Part shown: positions 8,115 to 17,200 of the stretch, one piece after another | How the letters are laid out: each line of letters begins with the position of its first letter | Numbering within the stretch: the first letter of the stretch is position 1 | Assembly (NCBI GenBank): GCA_035551475.1 | Contig: DASZMX010000053.1 | Location: 1-64,000, forward strand | DNA: 64,000 bases | DNA from: DASZMX01 sp035551475 | GTDB taxonomy: Bacteria; Verrucomicrobiota; Verrucomicrobiia; Limisphaerales; Palsa-1400 | Direction of reading: 5' to 3' | Made by a program: the position numbers and the translations under genes | Notes under the pieces: generated by a model | Seen by the model: only the letters and a program-made list of their open reading frames with translations | Told to the model about the DNA's origin: nothing | Database searches by the model: none

Positions 8115-10265
8115 ATGAAACGAGTTTCATCCACTCTGTCCCTGGCTATTCTCGCGGCAGTTTCCCTGGCTCAAGCGGCTTCGGCGGTGCTTATTACTTC
8201 CGATCAATTCGTCAATTATGCCACTGGCCAGCTCGGCGCCTCCGGGTCGGGCGGCACGGGCAACGTCCCAGGCTGGTTTAATAATCAGGCGCAAATTTAT
8301 GTCACCAACGGCAGCCATAGCTTGAACGGCACCGATCTCGGGCTGGTTTCCTCGGCGGGTGACATGGTTTCGATCTTCGCGCCGAGCAATGCGGCGCTCG
8401 GGAGTTACAATAAATTCGTGCCGACCGGCGCGCTCGTGCAGGCCAATCCCACGAATGTTTATTACTCGTTCCTTTATCGGTTTAATTTAGCGACCGATGT
8501 CCCTGCGACCGGTATTAAAATCAGCGAGGTGAATCGCCAGAACAGCGGTTTTAACACTGGCATTCACTGGGAATTGCAGGCGCGCTCCGTGGGCGGCCAG
8601 GTGCAGCTTGGCATCGACAAGCCGGGCGGCACGGTGACCAATTACGCGACCAACCTTCTCTCGGCGGGTCAAACAGCCTTCATTGTCATTCGCCAGCAAA
8701 TCATCACCGGCACGGCCAATGACATCGACGATTTGTGGGTCGATCCGCCGCTGAATTCGTTTGGCGTCAGCGAAAGCAATGTCCCGCCTGTCAGCGCCAC
8801 AACCTCCAATGGCACGGAAGATCCGAGCACCACCGGCGCGGGCCGATTCTGGATTGGCGCGCAAGGGCAGAATGCCAATTTCGATGAACTCCGCATCGCC
8901 TCAACGTGGGCGGAAGCCACGCCGGCCGCCGGCCAATGCCTGAACGCGGCCATCAGCTCCGATCCGACCAACATCACGCAATCAGCGGAGATCAACGCGT
9001 CCTTCTCCGTGGGTGGACTCGGAACCAGCCCGACTTATCAGTGGCAGTTGAGCCAAAACAACGGCGTCACCTGGACGGACATCCCGGGCGCGGTGTTTGC
9101 CAACTACACATCTCCCAATCTGCAATTGGCAACCGACAACGGAAACAAATACCGCGCGATCGTAAGTGTCGGCTGCAACGGCACCAGCGCGACCTCCGCC
9201 GTGGCGACGGTGACGTTGACGGCGCCCACTCCGACGCCAGTAGGGTTGGTAATGGACGATTTCTTCCTGGACGGATTGCGCAATAATCCGCCCGTGACGA
9301 CCAACAATTCGATGTGGTTCACGGCCAACTCCGCCACGCTGTATTGCAATCCCACGCCGCCGCCCGGTTATTTGTTCGGCACGCCGATTTCAGGCGGATC
9401 GAGTTTGTGGTGGGGAAATTTCGTGGATGAAACGACCACCAATTTGCCCGTCGATCTGGCGGTGGGAACCGGCATCAAGGTCACCCTGCCCTTCACCGCC
9501 AACGGCTTTTCCGCTTTCACGAACAACGCGAGCCTCCGTTTCGGCCTATTTGACTATGCAGATGGCGGCACGTTGCTGACTGAGGACAGCGCAGCGGCGG
9601 GAGGAAGCACGGGCAATGGCAACAATGTCCGCGGTTACGCGCTCAGCGTCGATTGGGGCATGGTGTTCAATTCCAGTTCTCCGTTATCCTTGCTGGCGCG
9701 CAACGGACTCGGCGACGTGAACCTGATGGGCACGACCGGCGATTATGTTTCGCTCGGCAGCGGACCTTCGGGGGGCGGCTATTCCAATTCGCCGGCGTTT
9801 CAAGCGGGTGTGCCTTATACGCTCACCTTCACGGTGGCGCGCACGGGGCTGAACACTGTCACGGTGGGTTCGTCCATTAGCGGGGGCGGCACCAATTTCG
9901 CGTTTAGCGCGACGGACACCAACTATGCGTATCACCGCTTCGATGCGTTTGCGATTCGCCCCAATTCCCTGGAAACAAGCGCGGACAGCTTCACTTTCCC
10001 GGAATTCAAGGTGGAGGTTTACCAGGCGTCCGTGCAGGCGCCGACGTTCAGCATCACGGCAGTCACGATGCCCACGCCCACATCGGTGGCGCTGACTTGG
10101 AATTCGTTGAGCGGCGTTTCGTATGCGGTCGAATCCACCACCGCCTTGGGCACAGCTTGGAGCACCAACACCGTTGTGCAAGCCACGGCTTCGACCACGT
10201 CCTACACCGATGCCAACGCCACCAACGCGCAGCAGTTTTACCGCGTGATCGCGCTGGGGCAATAG
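8115..10265 (+). CDS. Secreted protein with Ig-like domain, function unknown
   Basis: A 716-residue exported protein with a signal peptide (SLAILAAVSLAQAASA) cleaved near residue 24. The N-terminal part is Gly/Ser/Asn-rich beta-type sequence. At about residues 280-375 lies an Ig-like repeat (SPTYQWQLSQNNGVTW; DNGNKYRAIVSVGC). A second large beta-rich region follows (380-645) without a family I recognise. The last 70 residues (SVALTWNSLSGVSYAVEST ... AQQFYRVIALGQ) match the C-terminal module of three other secreted proteins here. It is the first gene after the LacI/AraC-type regulator and is probably part of the same carbohydrate response. A strong hairpin terminator follows. No catalytic motif is seen; carbohydrate binding or surface display is a guess. 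Confidence 0.72.
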   Translation: MKRVSSTLSLAILAAVSLAQAASAVLITSDQFVNYATGQLGASGSGGTGNVPGWFNNQAQIYVTNGSHSLNGTDLGLVSSAGDMVSIFAPSNAALGSYNKFVPTGALVQANPTNVYYSFLYRFNLATDVPATGIKISEVNRQNSGFNTGIHWELQARSVGGQVQLGIDKPGGTVTNYATNLLSAGQTAFIVIRQQIITGTANDIDDLWVDPPLNSFGVSESNVPPVSATTSNGTEDPSTTGAGRFWIGAQGQNANFDELRIASTWAEATPAAGQCLNAAISSDPTNITQSAEINASFSVGGLGTSPTYQWQLSQNNGVTWTDIPGAVFANYTSPNLQLATDNGNKYRAIVSVGCNGTSATSAVATVTLTAPTPTPVGLVMDDFFLDGLRNNPPVTTNNSMWFTANSATLYCNPTPPPGYLFGTPISGGSSLWWGNFVDETTTNLPVDLAVGTGIKVTLPFTANGFSAFTNNASLRFGLFDYADGGTLLTEDSAAAGGSTGNGNNVRGYALSVDWGMVFNSSSPLSLLARNGLGDVNLMGTTGDYVSLGSGPSGGGYSNSPAFQAGVPYTLTFTVARTGLNTVTVGSSISGGGTNFAFSATDTNYAYHRFDAFAIRPNSLETSADSFTFPEFKVEVYQASVQAPTFSITAVTMPTPTSVALTWNSLSGVSYAVESTTALGTAWSTNTVVQATASTTSYTDANATNAQQFYRVIALGQ

Positions 10266-10283
10266 TCCAGCCGACAGACTGAA

Positions 10284-10326
10284 CGCCGCGCCGCATGATT
10301 GAGCCATGCGACGCGGCGATTTCTTT
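10284..10326 (+). terminator. Intrinsic terminator of the Ig-domain protein gene
   Basis: A 14-bp stem with one mismatch (10284-10297 with 10305-10318) around a 7-base loop is followed by ATTTCTTT. It begins 18 bases after the stop codon at 10265. Confidence 0.7.
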
Positions 10327-10413
10327 GGCACAGGAGCTGATCTTCGGGAAGGAGCTTTGCTTGGATGGTGACGTGTTGCGGTTTCTAGGCGCACGTCGCC
10401 GCCTTCAAGAGAT

Positions 10414-10484
10414 TTAAACAGGAGGAAACAGAGGGGGGAGGCGCCGGAAGATTTTCTCTGTTACCTCTGCTTCATCCTGTTCAA
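10414..10484. repeat. Long imperfect inverted repeat, REP-like
   Basis: Arms 10414-10434 (TTAAACAGGAGGAAACAGAGG) and 10464-10484 pair at 18 of 21 positions around a 29-base centre. It lies between two convergent transcription units, 149 bases after the stop at 10265 and 65 bases before the pseudopilin stop. The arm composition (CAGGAGGAAACAGAGG / CCTCTGCTTCATCCTG) looks like a dispersed intergenic palindrome more than a terminator, but only one copy was noticed in this window. The rest of the 10266-10548 gap holds the terminator at 10284 and nothing else I can name. Confidence 0.5.
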
Positions 10485-10548
10485 AAAAGTCCCCTTGCGA
10501 GCCGGCAGGAGCTGGACAACGGAGGAGAAGCGGAGCCGCCAATGGGAC

Positions 10549-11400
10549 TTAAGGCTGCCAGAGGTATTCGACGTAGCGAAAATTTTGGGCGTTGTTTCCG
10601 ATATAGTCGCTGGCGGTGGAGGTTTTCCAGATGGCAGGGTCGAAGGCGTTGACGTTGCCGAGCGCGCAGGGATATTTACGATTGGCCCCCTGCCAGGTGA
10701 CGTGCGTGTCGGGAAACATGGCGTTCAGGCCCGAAACAGAGCGAAGGCGATGCGGGATGGCGTCGATGTTCTGAATCAAATCGCAGACCATGGATTTGTT
10801 TGGATCCAGGTCAACGGCTTTGGTGGCGATCTTGGCGGTGAACATTTTTCCGCTGAACTCCGTGGTGCGGGACTGCGGCAAATAATTGTAGCCGACCCGG
10901 ACTTCGTTATCGCCTGAATTTGTCGGAGTGGACGGCCACGCGGAGCTGGAATAATAGTCGTACGACCAATTCTTAGAGATGCGCGCGCCGCTGGGGCAAT
11001 AGAAGCCGGAAGCGTTCGGAATCAATTTGGTCGAGAAAAGGAGGCCGAGATTCCACATGCCGGAAGGTTCGCCGGCGGGGGCGCCGTCACCGGTGGCAAT
11101 GACGCTGGTGCCCGGAGTCACCCGGCACACTTCGTAAGTCCGCCAGGGATTCGAAAGGGATTGATTGTCCGTGTAGCCGGGCCAATGCGGCGGGAGCATG
11201 GCGTTGAAATCGGATTGATACATGTTCCAACCGACGCCGATTTGCTTCAAATTATTGACGCAACTGGTGCGCATGGCGCTTTCCTTGGCGTTGGAAAGGG
11301 CTGGCAGCAGCATGGACGCGAGAATGGCAATAATGGCAATCACCACCAAGAGCTCGATGAGCGTGAAACCGCGCCGCTGACGGGTTGAAATCGTATTCAT
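10549..11400 (-). CDS. Pseudopilin-like protein with prepilin N-terminal signal
   Basis: A 283-residue protein with a type IV prepilin/pseudopilin leader. The cleavage motif RRGFTLIELLVVIAIIAILA is followed by the hydrophobic alpha-helix (SMLLPALSNAKESA) and NNLKQIG, typical of the large planctomycete/verrucomicrobial DUF1559-like family. The C-terminus holds the variant end motif HRLRSVSGLNAMFPDTHV, where the usual DG is DT. The start at 11400 gives the normal short leader; in-frame codons upstream look non-coding. It would be processed by a prepilin peptidase and placed in the inner membrane or a type II secretion-like apparatus. No pilus or secretion genes are nearby. It is the last gene of the leftward pectin run, 94 bases after GH28-RCC1. 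Confidence 0.85.
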   Translation of the reverse strand: MNTISTRQRRGFTLIELLVVIAIIAILASMLLPALSNAKESAMRTSCVNNLKQIGVGWNMYQSDFNAMLPPHWPGYTDNQSLSNPWRTYEVCRVTPGTSVIATGDGAPAGEPSGMWNLGLLFSTKLIPNASGFYCPSGARISKNWSYDYYSSSAWPSTPTNSGDNEVRVGYNYLPQSRTTEFSGKMFTAKIATKAVDLDPNKSMVCDLIQNIDAIPHRLRSVSGLNAMFPDTHVTWQGANRKYPCALGNVNAFDPAIWKTSTASDYIGNNAQNFRYVEYLWQP

Positions 11401-11494
11401 ACTGGGAACTGCCGTTAATCTAACAAACGGCGCGAGTGCTGTCCCTGTGAAAACGGGCAGAATACATTGAAATTCTGGCACCGGCGGTTTCTGA

Positions 11495-14239
11495 TTATTG
11501 ACGCACTTGGTAGAAACGCTGCGTCGGGCTGACCGAGGGATCGCGCAGCGTTTGCACGAGGCCAGAACCTCCGGCGCCAACCACAAAATGCCAGTTCGTC
11601 TCGTTTAAGTCTTTGGAAAGCAAAAACACCGGACGGCCGCGCACGGTCGGAACGGCGACGGTGAAATTATCGCCTTCCAAGTTTGGGCCCAACAACAGCA
11701 GCGGCGGGGGCGGCGCGCCTTGCAGCGCCAGACTGTGGCAAGCGCCGCCCGCGACGGCTGTCACCTGAGCTAGCGTGGGATCAATATTCGTTTCGCCGCA
11801 ACTGTCATCGCCCCATCCCACCACAGTTCCGCCAGTGAGCGCAGCCAGTCCGCTGTTCCAACCCGCGGCAATCGCGGTGGCGTTTGTTAACGGAGGTGGA
11901 AGAGGCGAACCCCAACCAATGACTTGTCCGTCCGTGGTCAGGGCGAGACTTTGGAATCCGCCGGCGGCAATGGCGGCGACGTGTCGCAAATCAGGCGCGA
12001 CCGCCTGGCCGAGATAAGAGCCATCCGCGCCGAGATTGCCACCCCAGGCAATAACGGAGCCGTCCGCGCGCAACGCCAGGCTGTGCCGCTTTCCGGCAGC
12101 GAGGGCCACGACATTGGAGGCAGCGGACGGCACATCGCATTGCCCCCAAGTATTGTCGCCCCACGCCGCCACCGAGCCATCGGAACGCAAGGCCAAACTA
12201 TGCCAATCGCCCGCGGCGACGGCGACCACATTGGTGGCTGTCAAAGGCACGGCAATTTGATTGGAGCTGTTGTCGCCCCAGGCCACGACCGACCCGTCGG
12301 CCAACGCGGCGAGGCTGTGATACGCGCCGGCGGCAATGGAAATTACGTTGGTCAAAGTAGGCGGAACGGCAGTTTGTCCGTGCGAATCGTCGCCCCACGC
12401 CAGAACCGAGCCGTCGGACTGGAGCGCGAGGTTATGAAATCCTCCCGCCACGACGGCGACCGCGTTGGACAGGGCGGGAAAGGTTTCCGTTTGTCCGTCG
12501 GAATCATCGCCCCACGCCTGCACGCGCGAAGGCGACGTGACAATCACGTTGAGCTGCTGCGGAACGCTCGTGTCAAGAATACACGTATAACCAGCCGGCT
12601 TGGAACCCAGGGAAGGCTGGCCCGAAAAAGAGCCGACGCTCGCGCACAGGGTGTAGGTTCCAGGGTGAAAACCGGGGCCATTGGTCAAATTAATCCGGGA
12701 AAACAAGGCCAGGCTGCCCGTGACGGAAAGGCGCGCGTCCGCCGACCCGAGCGCAAACGTCAAAAATGTCGCAGGCGCCACGATCAGGTTGTTGGCGACC
12801 GTCAGCACGCTCGCGTTCAGCAGCAAGCCGGGGGACGAGTCAAGCGCATTGGTTTGGATCAGGCTGGCGGGAGCGTTGTAAAAGGCGAGCCGGTTGCCCA
12901 CGCCATTTTGCGCGGCGCCTGCCAGCGAGAAAGCCGCGGCCGGCACGGCATTGCTGAAAGCGAGATCGGTGTTATAGACCGAAACAGCGGTGACGCCGGT
13001 GGGCGTTTTCACGACGCTGTCCAGGATTTGCACGCCGTGAGCGTCATAAATACCGAGGGTTTTTGAACCAGTCAGCGTCACGTGGGACAGCGTGAGGTTG
13101 CTGATCGACATTTCGGGCAGGCCCCAAATCAGCCCTGCCATGCGGCCGGATTGCGCGGTGGCGCTGACGTTGCTGATGAGAATGTCGCGGTAGATGGGCG
13201 TCTTGCTGGTGACGGCGGCGGAGGGATAGGTGCTCACGATGGCCGGGGTGAGATTGTTCAGGGAATTGTACGGCGGAGTATCATTCGTGTAGGTGGCATA
13301 GATCAAAATCGGATACTGCACATTGGTCATCGAAAGATTGAGGTAGGAGATGTTGCGCACCAAGCCGCCGCGGTCGCGGTCGGATTTAATGCGGATGCCC
13401 TGATCGGTGTTGTTAAACGAACAATCGGTCACGACCATGTTGGACACGCCGCCGGAGGTGAAACTTCCAATGGAAATACCGTGTCCGGCGCCGAACACGC
13501 AATTGGTGATGACGATATCGGAGGACGCCGACGAACTGCTTCCGACCGCCACGTTGTCATCGCCCACGGTGATGTTGCAGTCCTGGATCAGGGTGTTGGT
13601 TTCCGCAAGGTCAAGCGCGTCGGTGTTATGCGAAGGATTGACAGGGTCGCTTGAGGATGGGGCCACGACGTTGAGGCGGCGCAAGGTGACATTGCCGGCT
13701 TTGCCCTTGATGGAAAAGTGCTGCGCGGGCGCATTGGAAAAGGTGGCATCCTGAATGAGCACGCGCTGACAGGTCGCGAGGCTCACCATCAACGGACGGC
13801 TGATCGACGAATTCGCCTCCAGCGCGCGCCACCAGGGCGAGCCCTGCCCGTCGATGGCGCCCGTCCCGCTGATCTCGATATCGTGCAGGCTGTTGCCGGA
13901 AATGAAATTCGCCGGCGAAGTCACGCCCCCTGGATAAGCATCGAAGGGCAGCATGCGCAGGATGGCGCCGCTGTCAAGTTGAAGATTGACGCCGTTGGCG
14001 AGGAGAATCGGCCCGCAGAGGAAAATGCCCGCGGGAATTTCCACGGCGCCGCCGGCAGTGTTGGTCTTGGCGGCGTTGATGGCGCCCTGGATGGCGACGG
14101 TGTTGGTCGCGACGCCATCGCCCACGGCGCCGTAAGCGGCGACATTATAAACCGCCGCTGGAATGACCGGGAGCGTGGGCGCGGCGCACAACCCTTGCGC
14201 CGCGCTCCATGCCAAAACTGCCAGCCACTGCTTTGCCAT
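11495..14239 (-). CDS. GH28 polygalacturonase fused to a seven-repeat RCC1-like propeller
   Basis: A 914-residue secreted enzyme (signal peptide to about residue 19). Residues 25-440 form a GH28 parallel beta-helix that would hydrolyse galacturonan. All four GH28 motifs are present: NTDALD near 203, GDDN near 226, GHGISIGS near 250 and RIKSD near 285. After a linker, residues 573-836 carry seven tandem repeats of about 38 residues with the pattern V-x-A/G-W-G-D ... AGxxHSLAL-x-x-D-G-S, an RCC1-like (regulator of chromosome condensation) seven-bladed propeller. The last 75 residues end QRFYQVRQ and match the shared C-terminal module. It is directly downstream of the giant pectinesterase gene (23-base gap). 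The propeller is probably a binding or scaffold module, which is inference. Confidence 0.88.
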   Translation of the reverse strand: MAKQWLAVLAWSAAQGLCAAPTLPVIPAAVYNVAAYGAVGDGVATNTVAIQGAINAAKTNTAGGAVEIPAGIFLCGPILLANGVNLQLDSGAILRMLPFDAYPGGVTSPANFISGNSLHDIEISGTGAIDGQGSPWWRALEANSSISRPLMVSLATCQRVLIQDATFSNAPAQHFSIKGKAGNVTLRRLNVVAPSSSDPVNPSHNTDALDLAETNTLIQDCNITVGDDNVAVGSSSSASSDIVITNCVFGAGHGISIGSFTSGGVSNMVVTDCSFNNTDQGIRIKSDRDRGGLVRNISYLNLSMTNVQYPILIYATYTNDTPPYNSLNNLTPAIVSTYPSAAVTSKTPIYRDILISNVSATAQSGRMAGLIWGLPEMSISNLTLSHVTLTGSKTLGIYDAHGVQILDSVVKTPTGVTAVSVYNTDLAFSNAVPAAAFSLAGAAQNGVGNRLAFYNAPASLIQTNALDSSPGLLLNASVLTVANNLIVAPATFLTFALGSADARLSVTGSLALFSRINLTNGPGFHPGTYTLCASVGSFSGQPSLGSKPAGYTCILDTSVPQQLNVIVTSPSRVQAWGDDSDGQTETFPALSNAVAVVAGGFHNLALQSDGSVLAWGDDSHGQTAVPPTLTNVISIAAGAYHSLAALADGSVVAWGDNSSNQIAVPLTATNVVAVAAGDWHSLALRSDGSVAAWGDNTWGQCDVPSAASNVVALAAGKRHSLALRADGSVIAWGGNLGADGSYLGQAVAPDLRHVAAIAAGGFQSLALTTDGQVIGWGSPLPPPLTNATAIAAGWNSGLAALTGGTVVGWGDDSCGETNIDPTLAQVTAVAGGACHSLALQGAPPPPLLLLGPNLEGDNFTVAVPTVRGRPVFLLSKDLNETNWHFVVGAGGSGLVQTLRDPSVSPTQRFYQVRQ

Positions 14240-14262
14240 TCATTCCAATCTAGCGCTTCCGC

Positions 14263-17200
14263 TCAATGCGGAAATGGCGGACCGACCACAATGCGATAAA
14301 AGCGCGAGGAATCCGCGCCGGCATTCGTGTCGATCAACGTAAACGGCGACGCGGGGGAGTTGGTCGTCATGATGGTGACCCACTGAATATCGTCCAGGTT
14401 GGTGGTGGCCTGCAAGGCGTAGTCAGGGCCGACTTGTCCGCTGATGGACAAGCTGAATTGTCCGCCGCTCAACGTGGCAGCGCCCAGGGTCGGCCCCACG
14501 GAGGGATTGACCACGATGCTGAACGTGTTGGTGGCGCTCATGGGCGGATTGCCGTTATCGGTCACGACGATCGCCACAAAATTGCTCGTGCCGGCGGCGG
14601 GCAACGTCGGGCGCCAGGAAAAAGAGCCGCTATTGGTGTCGAGCGTGGCATCGCTTGGCCCGCTCAACAGGCTGTAGGTGAGCGATTGCGGCGGAACATC
14701 GGGATCGTTCGCGGCAGCGCTGGCGGTGACCATTGCGCCGACATTTACGATTTGGTCCGCTATGGGTGTCACCGTGGGCGCGGTGTTTCCGACGGAAACC
14801 GCAGCGCCGGAGCTGACCACCACCCCCGCCACGTTGGAGACCGCCACGGAATAAGTGGCGGCGTCACTCGCAAACGCGGAAGGAATTACGAACGTCGCGG
14901 CATTGGCTCCCGCGATTGGCTGGCCATTCTTCAGCCATTGATAGCTGGGATCGGGAATACCGGTGGCGCCGACGGAGAGCGCGGCGGACTGGCCGGCTCC
15001 CACGGAGACGCCCACAGGCTGGGCGATAATGTTCGGCGCGAGCTGCGGCTGCCAGCCATAGAGCCAGGCCGTGGCGCTTTGGGCGGCGAGCAAGCGGGGG
15101 TCATTATCAGGCAGAACCACGCCGCCAAACGCGGCCGGGCCCGTCAAGTCGATATTGGAATTGTTATATTCCCAGAAGAGCGAGATGGCGTAATCCGAGG
15201 CGGCCGCCGAGAACCCGCGGCTGTAAACATTGGTGTCCACTTGACAATCGATGAGAGCGACCAGGCCGTTGGTGATGTTCAAGGAGCGGTCGAGCGCGCA
15301 ATTGATGACGGTGGCGGACGCGCCGGTGAGGCGGCAATTCACGAGGGAAAACCCATTGCTGACATTGACTCCGCTGCCCGGGGCTCCCGGCCAATTGCCC
15401 GTCGGCCCGAAGTCCGTGCGCGGCTGGAAAATCTGCGCGTTGGGATTGAGCATGCGAATTTCGCAATTGGTGAAGAAACAATCGCCGCCGCCCCAGATGA
15501 AATCGACATCGCCCTGCACGAGGCTGTTGTAGAAATAGGCCTGGGCGCCCGCCTGGCCATTGGCGAGAATAGTGTCCTGGTAGCTGGCAACTTTGCAGTT
15601 GTTGAGGATGAACCGCTTCACGTTCGACTCGAGCATCAAGGCTTCCGCCTGTCCGCCGCCTTTGGGCGTCATGTTGGTGACGGTTAGATTGTCCAAGGAG
15701 ATGTCATTGGCGTTAACCTTGAAAGCCATGCGGAAATGCGTGCTGCCGCCGGGCGTGAAACTGACGTTATTGGCGTAACCGATGATGGTTCCATCCCGGC
15801 TTTGGCCGCGCAAAGTCACGTTGTTCTTCTTGTTGAAGTTGACGATTTCCGTGTAAGTCCCGTTTTGCACGGTGATGAGTGTCGGGGTGGTGTTATTGGC
15901 CGGCAGCGAGTCAATCGCGCCTTGCACAGTGGCGAAATCTCCGCTGTTATCCTGGGCCACGACGAGGCTGACAGGAATGGCCGGGCCGGTCGCTTTGGTG
16001 GTGAATTGCCACACGGAGGGGTCGGTGATGCCGGAAAAAAAGGCGCCTGAAGCATCGGCAAACACGCCGTCGTCGATGGTCACATAATAAGTTTGGTTGG
16101 ACGTCATCACGCCCGCGTGCGGATAAATGGCCGCCGTGGCGCCGGTGACAATCACATTGTAGGACTCGAAGGTTTCGCCGCCGACGGTGCGGGTTTGCGC
16201 AATGCCCTGGCTCAAATCGAGCGTATCCACCGGCGCTCCCGGGTTGGTGGTGTTGTAAATGCGAATTTGGCCCGCTGCGCGCACCGTCGGAGTTGCATTA
16301 AACGTCAGATAAAGCGGCGAATCATACGCCACCCCCGTGGCGCCGCTGGCGGGAGCAAACGTGGCCGAACGAAGATCGGCGGAATCAACCGAGAGGGTGA
16401 CGGGGACGCTGTTGGTGGTGTTCGCGGAATTCACCAATTGCACAGAATAGGAGCCATCATCGCTCGGCGACGCGCTGGCAATCACAAGCGTGGCGCTTTG
16501 GGCGGTCGGATTGGCGGCCAGCGAAATGGGATTGCCGTTTTTTAACCATTGAAAACTGGGGGCGGGTTCGCCTGTGGCTGCGACCGTAAAGGAAGCGGCT
16601 TGCGAATTCGTGACCGTGAGGCTGACCGGCGGAACCGTGATCGACGGCGGAACAATCACTGTCAACACTGCGCTATTGGTGTCCATGCCGCAGGCATTGC
16701 TCGCGATGATGGAATACTTGGCGCCGTTGTCGGCGTCGAAATCGACGGCGTGGACCGTCAGGCTGGTGGTCGTGGCGCCGTCGATGTTTACGCCATTGCG
16801 CTGCCACCAGACGCTGGCCGCGGGATTGGCGGTGACGCTCGCCAGAAAGGTGGCATCGGCCCCCTGCACAACCGTCGTGTCGGCCGGCCCGGTGATATTG
16901 GGCGAAACGCATGAGAGGCTAATCGCCAGCGGAGCCAAGGCGCTCGTGCTGACTCCGAATTGATTGGTGACCACGACAAAATAACTGCCGCTGTCCGCCG
17001 GTTGAGCGCCGGTGATGGACAGGCTCGCGGTGGTGGCGCCGGAAAGCGTGGAGCCGCTGGCGCTGGTCCCGTCAGAAATTTGATTCGTATAGGTCACACC
17101 ATCGGTCACCCACCATTGGAAAGAGAGAGGCGTCACGCTGCCGGGATCAATGGACACGGAAAAGGTGACGTTGTCGCCGGGGTTGCCGCCGTAGGTCAAG

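Noticed and set aside
11730..12520. Repeated DNA pattern that could be taken for a tandem repeat or CRISPR-like array
   Set aside because: The periodicity is that of the RCC1-like protein repeats; the DNA units differ and there are no constant repeats with unique spacers.
14266..15687. A 473-codon plus-strand frame, with others at 16093-18921
   Set aside because: They lie antisense to the giant pectinesterase gene and read as low-complexity Arg/Gly/Ala sequence without motifs.
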